NCBI GenBank assembly: GCA_015295905.1
Contig: DVEB01000055.1
Coordinates: 1-62,623, forward strand
Origin: Synechococcales cyanobacterium M55_K2018_004
GTDB lineage: Bacteria > Cyanobacteriota > Cyanobacteriia > Elainellales > Elainellaceae
Length of the DNA stretch: 62,623 nucleotides
Reading direction: 5' to 3'
The translations under genes and the position numbers were made by a program. Under the pieces are notes generated by a model. That model was not told the DNA's origin. It was given only the letters and a program-made list of their open reading frames with translations, and did not search any database. Of this stretch, positions 17,507-26,542 are shown piece by piece. Position 1 is the stretch's first letter. Each line of letters opens with the position of its first letter.

Positions 17507-18268
17507 ATGACATTGTTTCAAAGCTTCCAACCGATGGCGGCGATCGCCACAACACCCACTGCAATGCGAGCCTTGACTCCTCTCTGGCAGTCTGGCGTGC
17601 TGTCCCTCTGGGTTCCTGCCAATTTACAGATCGAGGACGCTGGGAAACCGATCCAGCGCTATCAGGGTTCCCTGAAGGAGGTTTTGCCGACACTGTGGCA
17701 TAGCCATCGGAGCCTAGTCTTTGGGCTGGCGCTAGGGGCAACGGTGCGCCTCATTGCCCCCTTGTTGCAAGACAAAGCAACGGACCCAGCGGTGGTGCTA
17801 GTCGATGCTACAGGGCAGTGGGTCGTTAGCCTGTGTGGAGGGCACCAGGGCGGAGCAGACCGACTTACTTGGGCGATCGCTCAGGCCCTCAACGCCACCC
17901 CTATCGTGACGGGAGGGAGTCATGCCCTCGATCTTCTAGGAGTCGATGTGCTGGGTGTTCCCTTTGGCTGGCAGCGGGGAAGTGGCGACTGGGCCGGGGT
18001 GAGTGCAGCCGTTGCGCGGGGGGAACCAGTGCAGGTGATTCAGGAAGCAGGCTGCGACCTGTGGCAGCAAACCCTCCCTGCTGACCATCCGTTCACCTTC
18101 GGCTTTCCTGATTTCCCGCAGTCACCCCCATCCCCGCCCAAGCCCGTATCTGGATTAGCCCTGTGCAGCGCCGTTTCGCAGCAACAACGGATTGTCCCAA
18201 AGCACAGTGGCATCCTCGCGTGCTGTGGGTGGGAGTTGGCTGTGAACGGGGGACTCCCCGCCGCGTGA
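17507..18268 (+). CDS. cbiG: Cobalamin biosynthesis CbiG part of a broken CbiG-CobJ fusion
   Basis: This frame encodes the N-terminal and central CbiG region (cobalt-precorrin-5A hydrolase, anaerobic B12 route): AIATTPTAMRAL, LVFGLALGATVRLIAPLLQDK and VVSLCGGHQGGADRLTWAIAQAL followed by IVTGGSHALDLLG. Homology ends near 18112-18140. The remaining 40 or so residues to the stop are out-of-frame noise, while the natural continuation (QARIWISPVQRRF) is found in another frame. In cyanobacteria CbiG and CobJ are usually one polypeptide, so a one-base loss in the C-rich run at 18121-18139 is the simplest explanation. Confidence 0.8.
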   Translation: MTLFQSFQPMAAIATTPTAMRALTPLWQSGVLSLWVPANLQIEDAGKPIQRYQGSLKEVLPTLWHSHRSLVFGLALGATVRLIAPLLQDKATDPAVVLVDATGQWVVSLCGGHQGGADRLTWAIAQALNATPIVTGGSHALDLLGVDVLGVPFGWQRGSGDWAGVSAAVARGEPVQVIQEAGCDLWQQTLPADHPFTFGFPDFPQSPPSPPKPVSGLALCSAVSQQQRIVPKHSGILACCGWELAVNGGLPAA

Positions 18269-19395
18269 TTGAAGCAGCAGTGCAGCAGGTCTTCCGGGCA
18301 AACCATTTGGCAGAAAGTGCGATCGCCCAAGTGTGCACAATTGACCTGAAGGGCGACGAACCAGGGCTGCTAGAGTTTTGCCGCGATCGCACCTTACCGC
18401 TGCAATGCTTTTCTGCTGTCGATCTGCGATCAGTGACTGTTCCCAATCCCTCAGCCATTGTTGAGGCCGAGGTAGGTACACCTAGCGTGGCAGAAGCGGC
18501 AGCAATCCTGGGAGCAAGTCGGCAGAGTGGAGCAGATGCCCAGGTGACTTTGCGGGTCGCCAAGCAAATTTTCCGTCAGGCAGGCCAGCCTGGAGCGGTG
18601 ACCATTGCCGTTGCCCAGGGAGAGCGGGAATGGACGGGGCGGACGGGGCAATTGTGGCTGGTGGGCACCGGGCCAGGGCAACTGGACCAGATGACGCCAG
18701 CCGCCCAGACGGCAATCGCCCAGGCAGATGTGGTCATTGGCTACTCGCTCTATGTGGATCTGGTGCGATCGCTGCTGCGCCCGGGACAACTGGTGGAGGC
18801 CTTGCCGATCACGCAGGAGCGTCAGCGGGCAACGCGGGCGATTGAGTTGGCCCAGTGGGGGATGACGGTGGCGGTCATCTCGTCCGGCGATTGCGGTATC
18901 TATGGCATGGCGGGGCTAGTGTTAGAGGAGTTGCGATCGCAGGGATGGGATGGTAAAACGCCTAGTGTGCAGGTGTTTCCAGGAATTTCAGCGCTACAGT
19001 CGGCTGCCTCGCGAGTGGGGGCGCCCCTGATGCACGATTTTTGTGCCATCAGCTTAAGCGATCTGTTGACTCCCTGGGAGGTGATTGAAAAACGACTGAC
19101 TGCGGCAGCCCAGGCCGATTTTGTAATTGCATTATACAATCCCAAATCAAAGCACCGGACAGAACAGATTGCCATCGCCCAGCACATTCTTCTCCAGCAT
19201 CGCGCCCCCCACACGCCAGTGGCCCTCGTGCGATCGGCCTATCGTCCAGATGAGCAAATCATCCTTGCCACCCTCGCCACCTTACTCGACCACCCCATCG
19301 ATATGCTGACTACGGTCCTCATTGGTAACCAAAGCACCCGGTTTCACGCAGGCTGGATGGTGACACCACGAGGATACCTAGGCTTTGAGGGATGA
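18163..19395 (+). CDS. cobJ: CbiG C-terminal domain and CobJ precorrin-3B C17-methyltransferase
   Basis: A 410-residue frame opening with GTG. Residues about 20-140 are the CbiG C-terminal domain (PRVLWVGVGCERGTPRRVIE). From about 165 onward it is CobJ/CbiH, which methylates C17 and contracts the corrin ring: LWLVGTGPGQLDQMTP, the SAM-site motif ISSGDCGIYGMAG, then VQVFPGISALQSAASRVGAP and YNPKSKHR. The frame is the missing continuation of the preceding CbiG frame, with an overlap of 106 bases. If the split is real, the CobJ half might still be translated from the internal GTG. Confidence 0.85.
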   Translation: MQRRFAATTDCPKAQWHPRVLWVGVGCERGTPRRVIEAAVQQVFRANHLAESAIAQVCTIDLKGDEPGLLEFCRDRTLPLQCFSAVDLRSVTVPNPSAIVEAEVGTPSVAEAAAILGASRQSGADAQVTLRVAKQIFRQAGQPGAVTIAVAQGEREWTGRTGQLWLVGTGPGQLDQMTPAAQTAIAQADVVIGYSLYVDLVRSLLRPGQLVEALPITQERQRATRAIELAQWGMTVAVISSGDCGIYGMAGLVLEELRSQGWDGKTPSVQVFPGISALQSAASRVGAPLMHDFCAISLSDLLTPWEVIEKRLTAAAQADFVIALYNPKSKHRTEQIAIAQHILLQHRAPHTPVALVRSAYRPDEQIILATLATLLDHPIDMLTTVLIGNQSTRFHAGWMVTPRGYLGFEG

Positions 19396-19434
19396 GCAGG
19401 ACTTGAGCAGGCCTCTAATGTTGGACGGTGCTTA

Positions 19435-19560
19435 ACGTGACGTGAATTCGGAATAAGCTGAAACCCTTGCTGTTCCGTGCGCGACGCGCACGGAACAGCA
19501 AGGGTTTGGGGGCACCGCGCATGACGTAGCGCCCCCAACCCGCTTAACCAAAACTGGCGT
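19435..19560. repeat. Family A element with direct repeats
   Basis: Complete termini and both hairpins (the second is AACCCTTGCTGTTCCGTGCG with its complement). TGCTTA occurs at 19429-19434 and again at 19561-19566, a probable target-site duplication. An extra ACGTG is present at the left end. Confidence 0.85.
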
Positions 19561-19653
19561 TGCTTAGGGATTTGCCATTGGAATCCCATGATGCGCTGCG
19601 AGTGCTACAGGATCGGCGTCATCAACGCTCACAGCGCCATCAATCAGCCACGC

Positions 19654-20586
19654 CTAACGTTTCACCAGATCCGTTGCCGGTGTCGGGCTAGCTGGTTCCA
19701 GTGAGGGCTGAAGGCTGCGCAGATAAGTAGTGCCCATGATGCTGAGGAATGTGACGTAGGCGATCGCCTGCACCAGATAAAGCCGCTGGGTGTAACCAAA
19801 GAATGCTTTCAGGATGACACCAGGAAATTGCTTGTCCGGGAGAATCTGGCTCAAGTCCCATACTTGGGGACCGAGGAAACAGGAGCCACTGACTGGGCAA
19901 AGGTTGGCAAACCTAGGATAGGTTTGGGTGAGGGCGAGCGCAGCTGCATCGAAGTGGCGCAGAGCAGAGACGACCAGTCCTGATACGATCAGCAGCAGCA
20001 GGACGCCCATGACTTGAAAAAACAGCCGCAGGTTAATCTTGATGCCCATCTGAAAGATCAAAAAACCAATGCAGATGGCGCCAACGAGTCCAGCGATCGC
20101 TCCTGTCGTAGGCATCCATCCTTGCTGAAACTTGGCTGCAATAAACAGCACTGTTTCAAAGCCTTCACGTAACACTGCAATGGTGACTAGGCCAAACACA
20201 CCCCAGCCAGCTTGCTCCTGCTGCAGCGCTGCCGCAATCGTTCCTTCCACTTCGGCCTTGAGTGCCCGTGCCTGCTGGGTCATCCACACCAGCATCCAAC
20301 TCAACAGGGCGATCGCCACAATGCCGAAGGTTCCCTCAAGCAACTGTTTGGCGACCTGCGCACCATCCTGACTAGAGGTATCGAGCCAGGACAACAACCC
20401 GCTGAACAACACTCCCACCAGCAGGCTAGTACCGATTCCCGCAGCAATGCCCGCCCAGACCCAGGTGTTAAGCTGCGACTGACCCGCTTTCTTCAAGTAG
20501 GCCAACACGATGCCCACGACCAAGGCTGCTTCAACGCCTTCTCGCAGGGTGACAACAAAAGTGGGGAGAGCCGCAGCAAAGTCCAT
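19654..20586 (-). CDS. FTR1/EfeU family iron permease
   Basis: A 310-residue inner-membrane protein with about seven hydrophobic helices. It carries the two REXXE iron-passage motifs: REGVE near residue 16 and REGFE near residue 140. A periplasmic loop contains NLCPVSGSC. Proteins of this family take up ferric iron after oxidation, usually with an EfeO-like partner or multicopper oxidase. No partner gene is adjacent here. ATG 20586 gives the standard N-terminus (MDFAAALPTFVVTLREGVEA). Confidence 0.9.
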   Translation of the reverse strand: MDFAAALPTFVVTLREGVEAALVVGIVLAYLKKAGQSQLNTWVWAGIAAGIGTSLLVGVLFSGLLSWLDTSSQDGAQVAKQLLEGTFGIVAIALLSWMLVWMTQQARALKAEVEGTIAAALQQEQAGWGVFGLVTIAVLREGFETVLFIAAKFQQGWMPTTGAIAGLVGAICIGFLIFQMGIKINLRLFFQVMGVLLLLIVSGLVVSALRHFDAAALALTQTYPRFANLCPVSGSCFLGPQVWDLSQILPDKQFPGVILKAFFGYTQRLYLVQAIAYVTFLSIMGTTYLRSLQPSLEPASPTPATDLVKR

Positions 20587-20770
20587 CGTAGAGTTACTGA
20601 ACTGGGTTGATCATAGCGTTCCTCATTCAAACGATAGCTGCTAGCGCGGCTTCACTGCGCCAACACCTATCGTTCAATATACAGAGTCAACCTACCGTGT
20701 TTGGATTGGCCAAGTTTGGCGTGATCAAATGAGCAAGATCACAAGACCAAATGAGCAAATCTGAAACAGC

Positions 20771-21013
20771 CTACTTACCAACTGGAATGGTTTCAGGGGC
20801 TGCTAGAGCAAGAATGTGGTAGCAGGAGGGCGTTTCAACTCCCAATACTTCGTTGATGCGATCGCGAATTTTGACGTGTAAGTCACGAATACTGTCGTTA
20901 AAGCTGTGTTCAACATGCAAAACGCCAGTTTGCTTCTGGTAATCGCGACCGTAGTAGGCGACGAAGTAGGTATAGCGATCGCCCACGGGGGCATCTAGAA
21001 CAAAATCTCTCAT
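20771..21013 (-). CDS. Conserved hypothetical protein, 80 aa
   Basis: A small soluble protein with a clear alpha/beta character: MRDFVLDAPVGDRYTYFVAYYGRD, then GVLHVEHSFNDSIRDLHVKI and a final hydrophobic strand (CYHILALAAP). No signal peptide or membrane helix and no catalytic motif. I do not recognise the family. Codon use and HIP1 content are like the neighbours. Confidence 0.65.
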   Translation of the reverse strand: MRDFVLDAPVGDRYTYFVAYYGRDYQKQTGVLHVEHSFNDSIRDLHVKIRDRINEVLGVETPSCYHILALAAPETIPVGK

Positions 21014-21470
21014 AGCGTTTGGGTTTCCTAATGAAGCGGCAGAACAAAGGGCGAGAGCAATGTAGCGACGCAGACCTTTGTTGGAAAGACAAAATGCGGG
21101 GAAGATAAGAACTCAATACAACAGGAGCAATGGCCATTCCGGTCAAAACTCTCCGGCTTGCTCAACCAACCCGAAGGGCGAGAATAACAACAAGCTATGC
21201 TGTCACCGATGTTAGGCAGGTTTAGCCCAGCTGAGCCAATGTCCAAGGAATTTATCCAAGGCATGACACCTGCTTTACATAGTCTCGTCTCTAAACAGAG
21301 GGAATGTTGTCTGAACAGTACCTCAGTACTGCCACGGCTAGTTTAGCGCAATTGGCTTAGACTTGCCGCTAAAATTCCTTCTATATCATAGGCAAGGGAT
21401 CTCCTGTGTGGGAGATAACTATGTGTGGGTTTCCTAACCTAGGAGAATTCCCAGTCTGCCGGGAGATCAA
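21014..21470. other. Gene-free stretch
   Basis: No coding region with support. The sequence may hold the promoter of the 80-residue gene on the minus strand. A weak inverted pair TCTCCTGTGTGGGAGA is seen at about 21400-21415. Confidence 0.4.
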
Positions 21471-22010
21471 TCAGGCGAGGCGTTTTTCTAGATATTGCCC
21501 AATCATCTGCTGCTCGCCCTCTTGGGTAATGATAGTTTGGCGAGTGCGATAGAGTTGCCCAACTAATTTAATCTCTTCTTCAAAGGAGGAACCTTTGTAT
21601 TCAGTCCGTAAGCAGAGGGTCTGGGGATTGGTGAAGTAGAAGTCGGCAGTGACAGGCTTAGTGGTGGCAAAGCCGCGATCGCGGTACAGCAGAGAACCAA
21701 AAGCCCCAAATAAGGTCGATCCCCGCGACTGCTTTCGACCACTGACGGAATCTGTACTGTCCCAGGTGACTGCTGCACCACAGGAGAGAACGCTAGCATC
21801 GGCAAGCTGATGCAGGTTAGCTAAGTGAACCAACTGAGGCGATCCCTGCTCTAGAAACTCAATCGTGATGATGCTGACCATTTCCTTCGCCTCACCATCT
21901 GGCAGAGTGTAGTAGCGCCGTTCTGAGCGCCACTCTCCCGCAGATTTCTTGAAAAATTCTGCGATCAACGAATCACCAGTGGTTGAGATTAACAGCAGGG
22001 GCGTGGTCAC
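21471..22010 (-). CDS. CpcS/CpeS-family phycobiliprotein lyase-like protein
   Basis: A 179-residue lipocalin-like protein. The core IAEFFKKSAGEWRSERRYYT is the family start, and VTWDSTDS, GSTLFGAFGSLLYRDRGFAT, ADFYFTNPQTLCLRTEY and TRQTIITQEGEQQMIGQYLEKR follow. The family attaches phycocyanobilin or phycoerythrobilin to Cys of phycobiliproteins. Which subunit this one serves cannot be read from sequence; it differs from the canonical CpcS and CpcU. The start is GTG; the first 17 residues may be extra, because family homology begins at the IAEFF segment. Confidence 0.78.
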   Translation of the reverse strand: MTTPLLLISTTGDSLIAEFFKKSAGEWRSERRYYTLPDGEAKEMVSIITIEFLEQGSPQLVHLANLHQLADASVLSCGAAVTWDSTDSVSGRKQSRGSTLFGAFGSLLYRDRGFATTKPVTADFYFTNPQTLCLRTEYKGSSFEEEIKLVGQLYRTRQTIITQEGEQQMIGQYLEKRLA

Positions 22011-22189
22011 AGGCCAGAGTCCTCACATACATCACATACAACAGGTTTTGGAAGAAGTGTTCCCAGTTGTAATCTGGGGATACAATTTCCTTGTAATAAT
22101 TCTTAATATACTGACAACCTTTTGGAGTTGACAACTCTCTGTCTAAGTAAAGTTGCCTAAGGGCGATCGCCCGTTTTCCCGTTTGGTTT

Positions 22190-22939
22190 ATGAAACCCTA
22201 CCAGCAAGTTCCTATTCAGGACTGTAACGAACCACTCGTTTTTATCCCCTCTCAAGCTTTTGTCCTGGAAACTCCCCACCCCTACGAAAAACTGGGTGCC
22301 CCCTACGGCGATCGCTCTCCCTACGTCTTGCGCCAGGGCGTGCTTGAGCGATTAATTACCGCACAACAGCACTTAGAAGTCCTGCGGCCGGGTTGGCGCA
22401 TTCTTGTTTTCGATGCCTACCGCCCAGTCGCGGTTCAGCAATTTATGGTGGACTATACCTTTATGGAATTGGTGCGATCGCACAATCGTATTCCAGCGGA
22501 ACTGACCGAACCCGAACGCCAGAACTTTTGGCAGCAGGTCTACCAGTTTTGGGCAGTGCCCAACCTCGACCCCCACACGCCGCCCCCCCACAGCACAGGG
22601 GCTGCCATTGATGTGTCACTGGTGGATGAAACGGGGGCAGTGGTGGATATGGGGTCTCCCATCGATGAAGTTTCTCCTCGCTCATTTCCCAACGCTTTTG
22701 CGGCAGCAGCAGACCCCAACAGTGCAACCTATGATGCGGCGATCGCCCCTTTCCACCAGCGCCGCCAACTCTTGCATGAAGTCATGACTCGAGCCGGCTT
22801 TCGGCGTCATTTGGAGGAGTGGTGGCACTTCTCCTACGGCGACCAGATGTGGGTGTGGCTAGGGATGCAAATGGGCGAACCCGCTCAAGCAGCCATCTAC
22901 GGCAGAGTCATGGACGCAGAGAATAGCGTGATCGATTGA
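22190..22939 (+). CDS. VanX-like D-alanyl-D-alanine dipeptidase (M15D)
   Basis: A 249-residue enzyme that hydrolyses D-Ala-D-Ala or related dipeptides in peptidoglycan recycling. The substrate-binding Arg is at 78 in DAYRP. The zinc site consists of H134 and D141 (HSTGAAID) and H213, with catalytic Glu near 210 (EEWWHFSYGD). No signal peptide is present, so it acts in the cytoplasm. It has no vancomycin-resistance neighbours, and cyanobacterial VanX homologues are housekeeping. It stands alone. Confidence 0.88.
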   Translation: MKPYQQVPIQDCNEPLVFIPSQAFVLETPHPYEKLGAPYGDRSPYVLRQGVLERLITAQQHLEVLRPGWRILVFDAYRPVAVQQFMVDYTFMELVRSHNRIPAELTEPERQNFWQQVYQFWAVPNLDPHTPPPHSTGAAIDVSLVDETGAVVDMGSPIDEVSPRSFPNAFAAAADPNSATYDAAIAPFHQRRQLLHEVMTRAGFRRHLEEWWHFSYGDQMWVWLGMQMGEPAQAAIYGRVMDAENSVID

Positions 22940-23038
22940 GGGCGATCTCTCCTCCTTTAACGAGGCGTCAACAACGATGCATCAACAATGCGTCACCACT
23001 TTTCTCTAAACTGAAAGAGGACTTTTCTCCCAAAGGCA

Positions 23039-23395
23039 ATGGCGGCTAACCGTAAAAAGGATCCTCCTAGACCGAGTGGCATGGTCTGGCAAGAATTTGG
23101 TGAGGTCAGTAATGATGCCGTCTTTGAGCGTGCCACCCCTGACCTGCCCCCCAACCAGCAGCAGCTTCGCGTCCAGGCCACTCGCGCCGGACGTGGTGGT
23201 AAGACAGTCACAGTGATCACGGGATTTCAGAGTAGACCCGAAACGCTCAATGCCCTGCTCAAGCAACTGAAAACCCAGTGTGGCACTGGCGGCACCCTAA
23301 AGGACAACGAACTGGAGATCCAGGGCGATCACCGCCAGAAGGTTTTAGAACTGTTGTTGAAGCAAGGCTACAAAGCAAAAATCAGTGGTGGTTAG
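23039..23395 (+). CDS. SUI1/eIF1 family translation factor (YciH-like)
   Basis: A 118-residue protein with a disordered basic N-terminus and the SUI1 domain from about residue 40: LRVQATRAGRGGKTVTVITGF, then LLKQLKTQCGTGGTLKDNELEIQGDH and VLELLLKQGYKAKISGG. Bacterial members influence the fidelity of initiation in vitro; the physiological role is unsettled. Length and motifs are typical. Confidence 0.92.
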   Translation: MAANRKKDPPRPSGMVWQEFGEVSNDAVFERATPDLPPNQQQLRVQATRAGRGGKTVTVITGFQSRPETLNALLKQLKTQCGTGGTLKDNELEIQGDHRQKVLELLLKQGYKAKISGG

Positions 23396-23449
23396 AGCAT
23401 GGTCTGAGCGTTACTGATCGATCGCACAAGCCAGTCTTGTCCTCATACC

Positions 23450-23506
23450 ACGTCAGTTCGGGTTAAGCGGGTTTTGGGGTATCGTGTGCTGCGCGGTGCA
23501 CCAAAT
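23450..23506. repeat. Family A fragment
   Basis: ACGTCAGTTCGGGTTAAGCG plus part of the first hairpin; the rest is absent. A separate hairpin, TGGGGGCGACGCCCCCA, follows at about 23520-23536 and may terminate the SUI1 gene or the convergent gene. Confidence 0.7.
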
Positions 23507-23569
23507 CTGATGAGAGGGGTGGGGGCGACGCCCCCATCAGGAAGCGTTGCCCCTTCGATTTCAAGAGTC

Positions 23570-24769
23570 TTAGCGGCGAATGGGAGTGCCACAGGGATAA
23601 GTGGCAACCGGTTGCCGCTCAGACTGCTGGGCAGCCTTGGGGGGCATCGCCAACACTTTCTCTTCAGTGCGGCTCTCGCGAGCTGCCAGATAATCGTTCC
23701 GCAGCGTTGCCAGCATGTCCTCACGGCGGTCATACAAACGCTTGAGGGCACGGGGTTCACACTGTTGCATGACGTAAGCCCCAATAATGGGTAGGGCGAT
23801 CGTGCTGTCGGTATAGCAAACAATGGTGCTGGGCAGTTCATCGGGGTCAACCTTACCCCAACTGACGGCTTCGCTGGGGGTTGCGCCGGAGAGTCCGCCA
23901 GTGTCAGGACGGGCATCAGTGATCTGCACAAAATAGTCGTGACCGCGCTCCTCCAACCCCAAGACTTCGTGGAGTTGGGGTTGGGTCTGCAACAGAAAGT
24001 TTTTAGGGCTCCCACCGCCGATGATCACTGCTGCGCTCTTGCCTTCAACTCCCTCAATGCCAGACTTACGGGCAGCGTAGGCGATCGCCGCTGTCTCGTT
24101 GACATCCAGCGAAGGGTCGATGACAAGCTGGGATCCTTCCAGCGCCAGAGCCGCAACGTTCATCCCAATCGAGCTGTCGCCAGGGGAGGAGGTGTAGATG
24201 GGGACGCCACACTCGTAGGCGGTGGAGAGGAGGCAGGGGTGCTTCACACCGACCTGCTTCTCAACCGCATTGACATACTTGCCCAGCAGATAGTGGAATT
24301 CTGCAGTACCCATGCGCTTTTGGAAGGGTTCTGCCCGCAGTAGCTCCCGGATAAAAGCATCGGTTTCGAGTAGCACATCGTAGCCAAAGACAATGTCATA
24401 GATACGAATGCGGCCTTCTTGACGCAATTTCACATCATCCACAAAGGGGTGGCTGGAGTAGAGATCCATGCCTAAGCCATAGTGCAGGTCGTGGTAGAGG
24501 TTTGCTCCGGTGCTGATCATCCAGTCGATGAAGCCCTGTCGCATCAGCGGCGCCAGCACAGAAACGCCAAAACCAGCAGGAGTCATGGCCCCCGATAGAC
24601 TGACTCCCACGGTAACGCCCGGTTGCAAGATTTCCTGACTCATCAGATGGCAAATTTCCCGCAGACGAGCCGAGTTATAGGCAGTGAAGTAGCCGTCGAT
24701 CAGGTCTACTACATTGAGTTGGGTAGGGAGAGGGGCAGGGGCGATCTTACGGCTCAACAGTGTAGTCAT
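23570..24769 (-). CDS. Deoxyhypusine synthase family protein
   Basis: A 399-residue protein of the deoxyhypusine/homospermidine synthase superfamily. Visible features are SLSGAMTPAGFGVSVLAPL, ISTGANLYHDLHYGLG, YTSSPGDSSIGMNVAAL, VIIGGGSPKNFLLQTQPQL and QITDARPDTGGLSGATPSEA followed by SWGKV, with the reactive Lys in the last. Bacteria have no eIF5A, so family members are thought to use spermidine to make homospermidine or another polyamine. The C-terminal 40 residues are a charged extension. Monocistronic. Confidence 0.85.
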   Translation of the reverse strand: MTTLLSRKIAPAPLPTQLNVVDLIDGYFTAYNSARLREICHLMSQEILQPGVTVGVSLSGAMTPAGFGVSVLAPLMRQGFIDWMISTGANLYHDLHYGLGMDLYSSHPFVDDVKLRQEGRIRIYDIVFGYDVLLETDAFIRELLRAEPFQKRMGTAEFHYLLGKYVNAVEKQVGVKHPCLLSTAYECGVPIYTSSPGDSSIGMNVAALALEGSQLVIDPSLDVNETAAIAYAARKSGIEGVEGKSAAVIIGGGSPKNFLLQTQPQLHEVLGLEERGHDYFVQITDARPDTGGLSGATPSEAVSWGKVDPDELPSTIVCYTDSTIALPIIGAYVMQQCEPRALKRLYDRREDMLATLRNDYLAARESRTEEKVLAMPPKAAQQSERQPVATYPCGTPIRR

Positions 24770-25392
24770 GGCAAAACTCCCAAATTATTTAGACACTCAG
24801 AAAAACCAGGCATTGCAAACGAAAAAGCGTTGCAAACGATCAGCAGATTGCAACCATCAAACAATTGCGAAAACTCTGCACAAGGTGGCACTCGACCGCT
24901 CCTAGGGGCGATCGCTCCGTTTCTATCGATGAGCCGTGTCTAGCCATCTCTGCTTCGCAGAGTGCCCAGATTCCTCCACTGTCACACATTGATGACTACA
25001 CCGCAGACCAGGCTAACTGACCGGGCAATCGCCCTCAATCCATAGACGGGAGAAACCTGCTGCCCAGACAAGCACGCTCTTCCGCAAAGTGATTCACTTG
25101 TAGAAACTTTGTCTAGAGTCCTGATCGACCGAGTTTGCGAGAGATGTTCTGGAGACGCGAGAAACACCTCAGCAAACCTAAACAGTTGCAGGGCCGATCA
25201 GTTGATACTGGGTCCTTCGCAGCGATCCGCCCAGGAGAGCGCTGGGTCGGAGAGTCGTCTACGCTGCAACTTCATTTCCAGATGCCATCCAGTAAATCTG
25301 GAGTGTCCAGTTAACGAGAGAGTGTTCAACGCTCTGTAACCTTTTGAAACGATAGTCTCCTCTAGTTTATCACCAATCTCAGCAAGGGGACT
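24770..25392. other. Gene-free stretch
   Basis: About 620 bases with no supported gene. Open frames near 25109-25339 lack any recognisable sequence pattern. The direct phrase TTGCAAACGA...TTGCAAACGATC recurs at 24814-24841 close to the promoter region of the deoxyhypusine synthase homologue. Confidence 0.45.
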
Positions 25393-25398
25393 TTGCCT

Positions 25399-25521
25399 AA
25401 CGTGAATTCCGGATCAGCTGAAACCCTTGATGTTCCGCACGCAACGCCCATGCAACATCCAAGGTTTTGGGGCACCGCGCCGGGCACAGTGCCCCAAAAC
25501 CCGCTTAACCAGAACTGACGG
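25399..25521. repeat. Family A element with direct repeats
   Basis: Complete copy. TTGCCT at 25393-25398 and again at 25522-25527 frames it as a probable target duplication. The second hairpin has accumulated mismatches (GATGTTCCGCACGCAACGCC). Confidence 0.85.
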
Positions 25522-25603
25522 TTGCCTCAGTTTCGACGAAAGCTGCAGAGGCGATCGCACATTGATACCAAATCAGGGGAGAATAGAAAAAATGAATTTA
25601 TGT

Positions 25604-25724
25604 AACGTGAATTTGGCATGAGGTGAAACTGCTGGCTTTTCGTGTGCGTCACACACGGACAATTAACAGTTTTGTGGCCCTGAGCACCGCGCGGAGCCCA
25701 AAGTCCTCTTGATCCACCATGACG
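25604..25724. repeat. Family A element with direct repeats, diverged
   Basis: The termini read AACGTGAATTTGGCATGAGG and TTGATCCACCATGACG. TTATGT is found at 25598-25603 and 25725-25730. Both hairpins are partly decayed. It lies only 80 bases after the preceding copy. Confidence 0.75.
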
Positions 25725-25850
25725 TTATGTAAACAAATTGATGTAAGCACGAGGCAAACAGCGCAGCTTGGGCAAATCTACTTGCCGCGCTGCATTCGTT
25801 TGAGTTGTTCAAACCCTTTTGAGTGTTCAGACACCTTCCAGGAGCGCACC

Positions 25851-26222
25851 GTGGAATATTACTACAATCCTCCCTACTTCCTTTTGGTTGCAGGCTTGTT
25901 CATTAGCGTGACTTCAGGCGCAGCGTTTGAGGCCACCCTCAAAAGTTCAGTCGGCAACTGGGCGAAAAGTCGCTCAACTCGAATTCTAGCCACGATGAAG
26001 GGGCCTCAGTTGTTGCTGCCGTTCCTGGGCATCACGATTGGCGTTTGTCTATTCCTGGCCTCTGGTGTGCAAATCTTTGGGTTTTCAGCGGCGATCGCTT
26101 ACGCCATCGCCCTCCCCCTCACCGTGTTGACTAGCCTCCTCGTGTGGTATCAGCTTGGTCGTATCCTCACCCAAATTGAAGAGGGTGGCTCGGAGGCGCT
26201 GGACCTAGACTCACTTGTCTAA
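25851..26222 (+). CDS. Conserved small membrane protein, 123 aa
   Basis: Two or three membrane helices are visible: YFLLVAGLFISVTSGAAFE, LLLPFLGITIGVCLFLASGV and AIAYAIALPLTVLTSLLVWY. The C-terminus is acidic (EEGGSEALDLDSLV). I choose GTG 25851 because AGGAG precedes it by six bases and homology-like character begins there; a longer frame opens at 25719 inside a repeat. The family is not known to me. A terminator at 26462 follows. Confidence 0.7.
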   Translation: MEYYYNPPYFLLVAGLFISVTSGAAFEATLKSSVGNWAKSRSTRILATMKGPQLLLPFLGITIGVCLFLASGVQIFGFSAAIAYAIALPLTVLTSLLVWYQLGRILTQIEEGGSEALDLDSLV

Positions 26223-26310
26223 CACGCATTCAAAAACTGCCGCGTCACGACTCGGTCTGCCCCCCTTGCGGGAAGCGAGCTACACCCTTTCATTCGAAAG
26301 CATCTTAAAA

Positions 26311-26418
26311 TTCCTCTCCCAAGTTGGGGAAGAGACTTTGAGATGTTCGTCTCTCCTTCTCCCAAGTTGGGAGAAGTTGGGAGAAGGGACTAGGGGATGA
26401 GAGCCTGCAAAGGTGGCA
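26311..26418. repeat. Family D repeat
   Basis: It carries CTCTCCCAAGTTGGGG and CTCCCAAGTTGGGAG palindromes, a duplicated AGTTGGGAGAAG and the end GAGCCTGCAAAGGTGGCAGG, the reverse of the copy at 13863-13974. Confidence 0.7.
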
Positions 26419-26461
26419 GGCTCTCGGTTTAGTCTGCCCGTGGCAGGCTAAAGCCCACGAG

Positions 26462-26510
26462 AAGTAGGAGGTTCACATCCGCAGAGTACGAACCTCCTAC
26501 TTTTAGTTTT
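26462..26510 (+). terminator. Intrinsic terminator
   Basis: AAGTAGGAGGTTC (26462-26474) pairs with GAACCTCCTACTT (26490-26502), followed by TTAGTTTT. It probably ends transcripts of the membrane-protein gene upstream; the stem could also work for the convergent gene. Confidence 0.7.
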
Positions 26511-26542
26511 CACACTGAGCGTGGCTGATGCAGTGTCTCTAA

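Noticed and set aside
18112-18146. Programmed frameshifting in the CbiG-CobJ gene
   Set aside because: The C-rich run does not form a classical slippery heptamer and no downstream structure is evident, so a plain indel is simpler.
17507-18268. B12 riboswitch upstream of the CbiG gene
   Set aside because: The 17423-17506 leader is too short and holds only the tRNA terminator; no B12-box-like sequence was seen.
22190-22939. Vancomycin resistance (vanX) cluster
   Set aside because: No vanA, vanH or regulators are nearby. VanX-like and VanY-like enzymes are ordinary peptidoglycan-recycling genes in cyanobacteria and lie 11 kb apart here.
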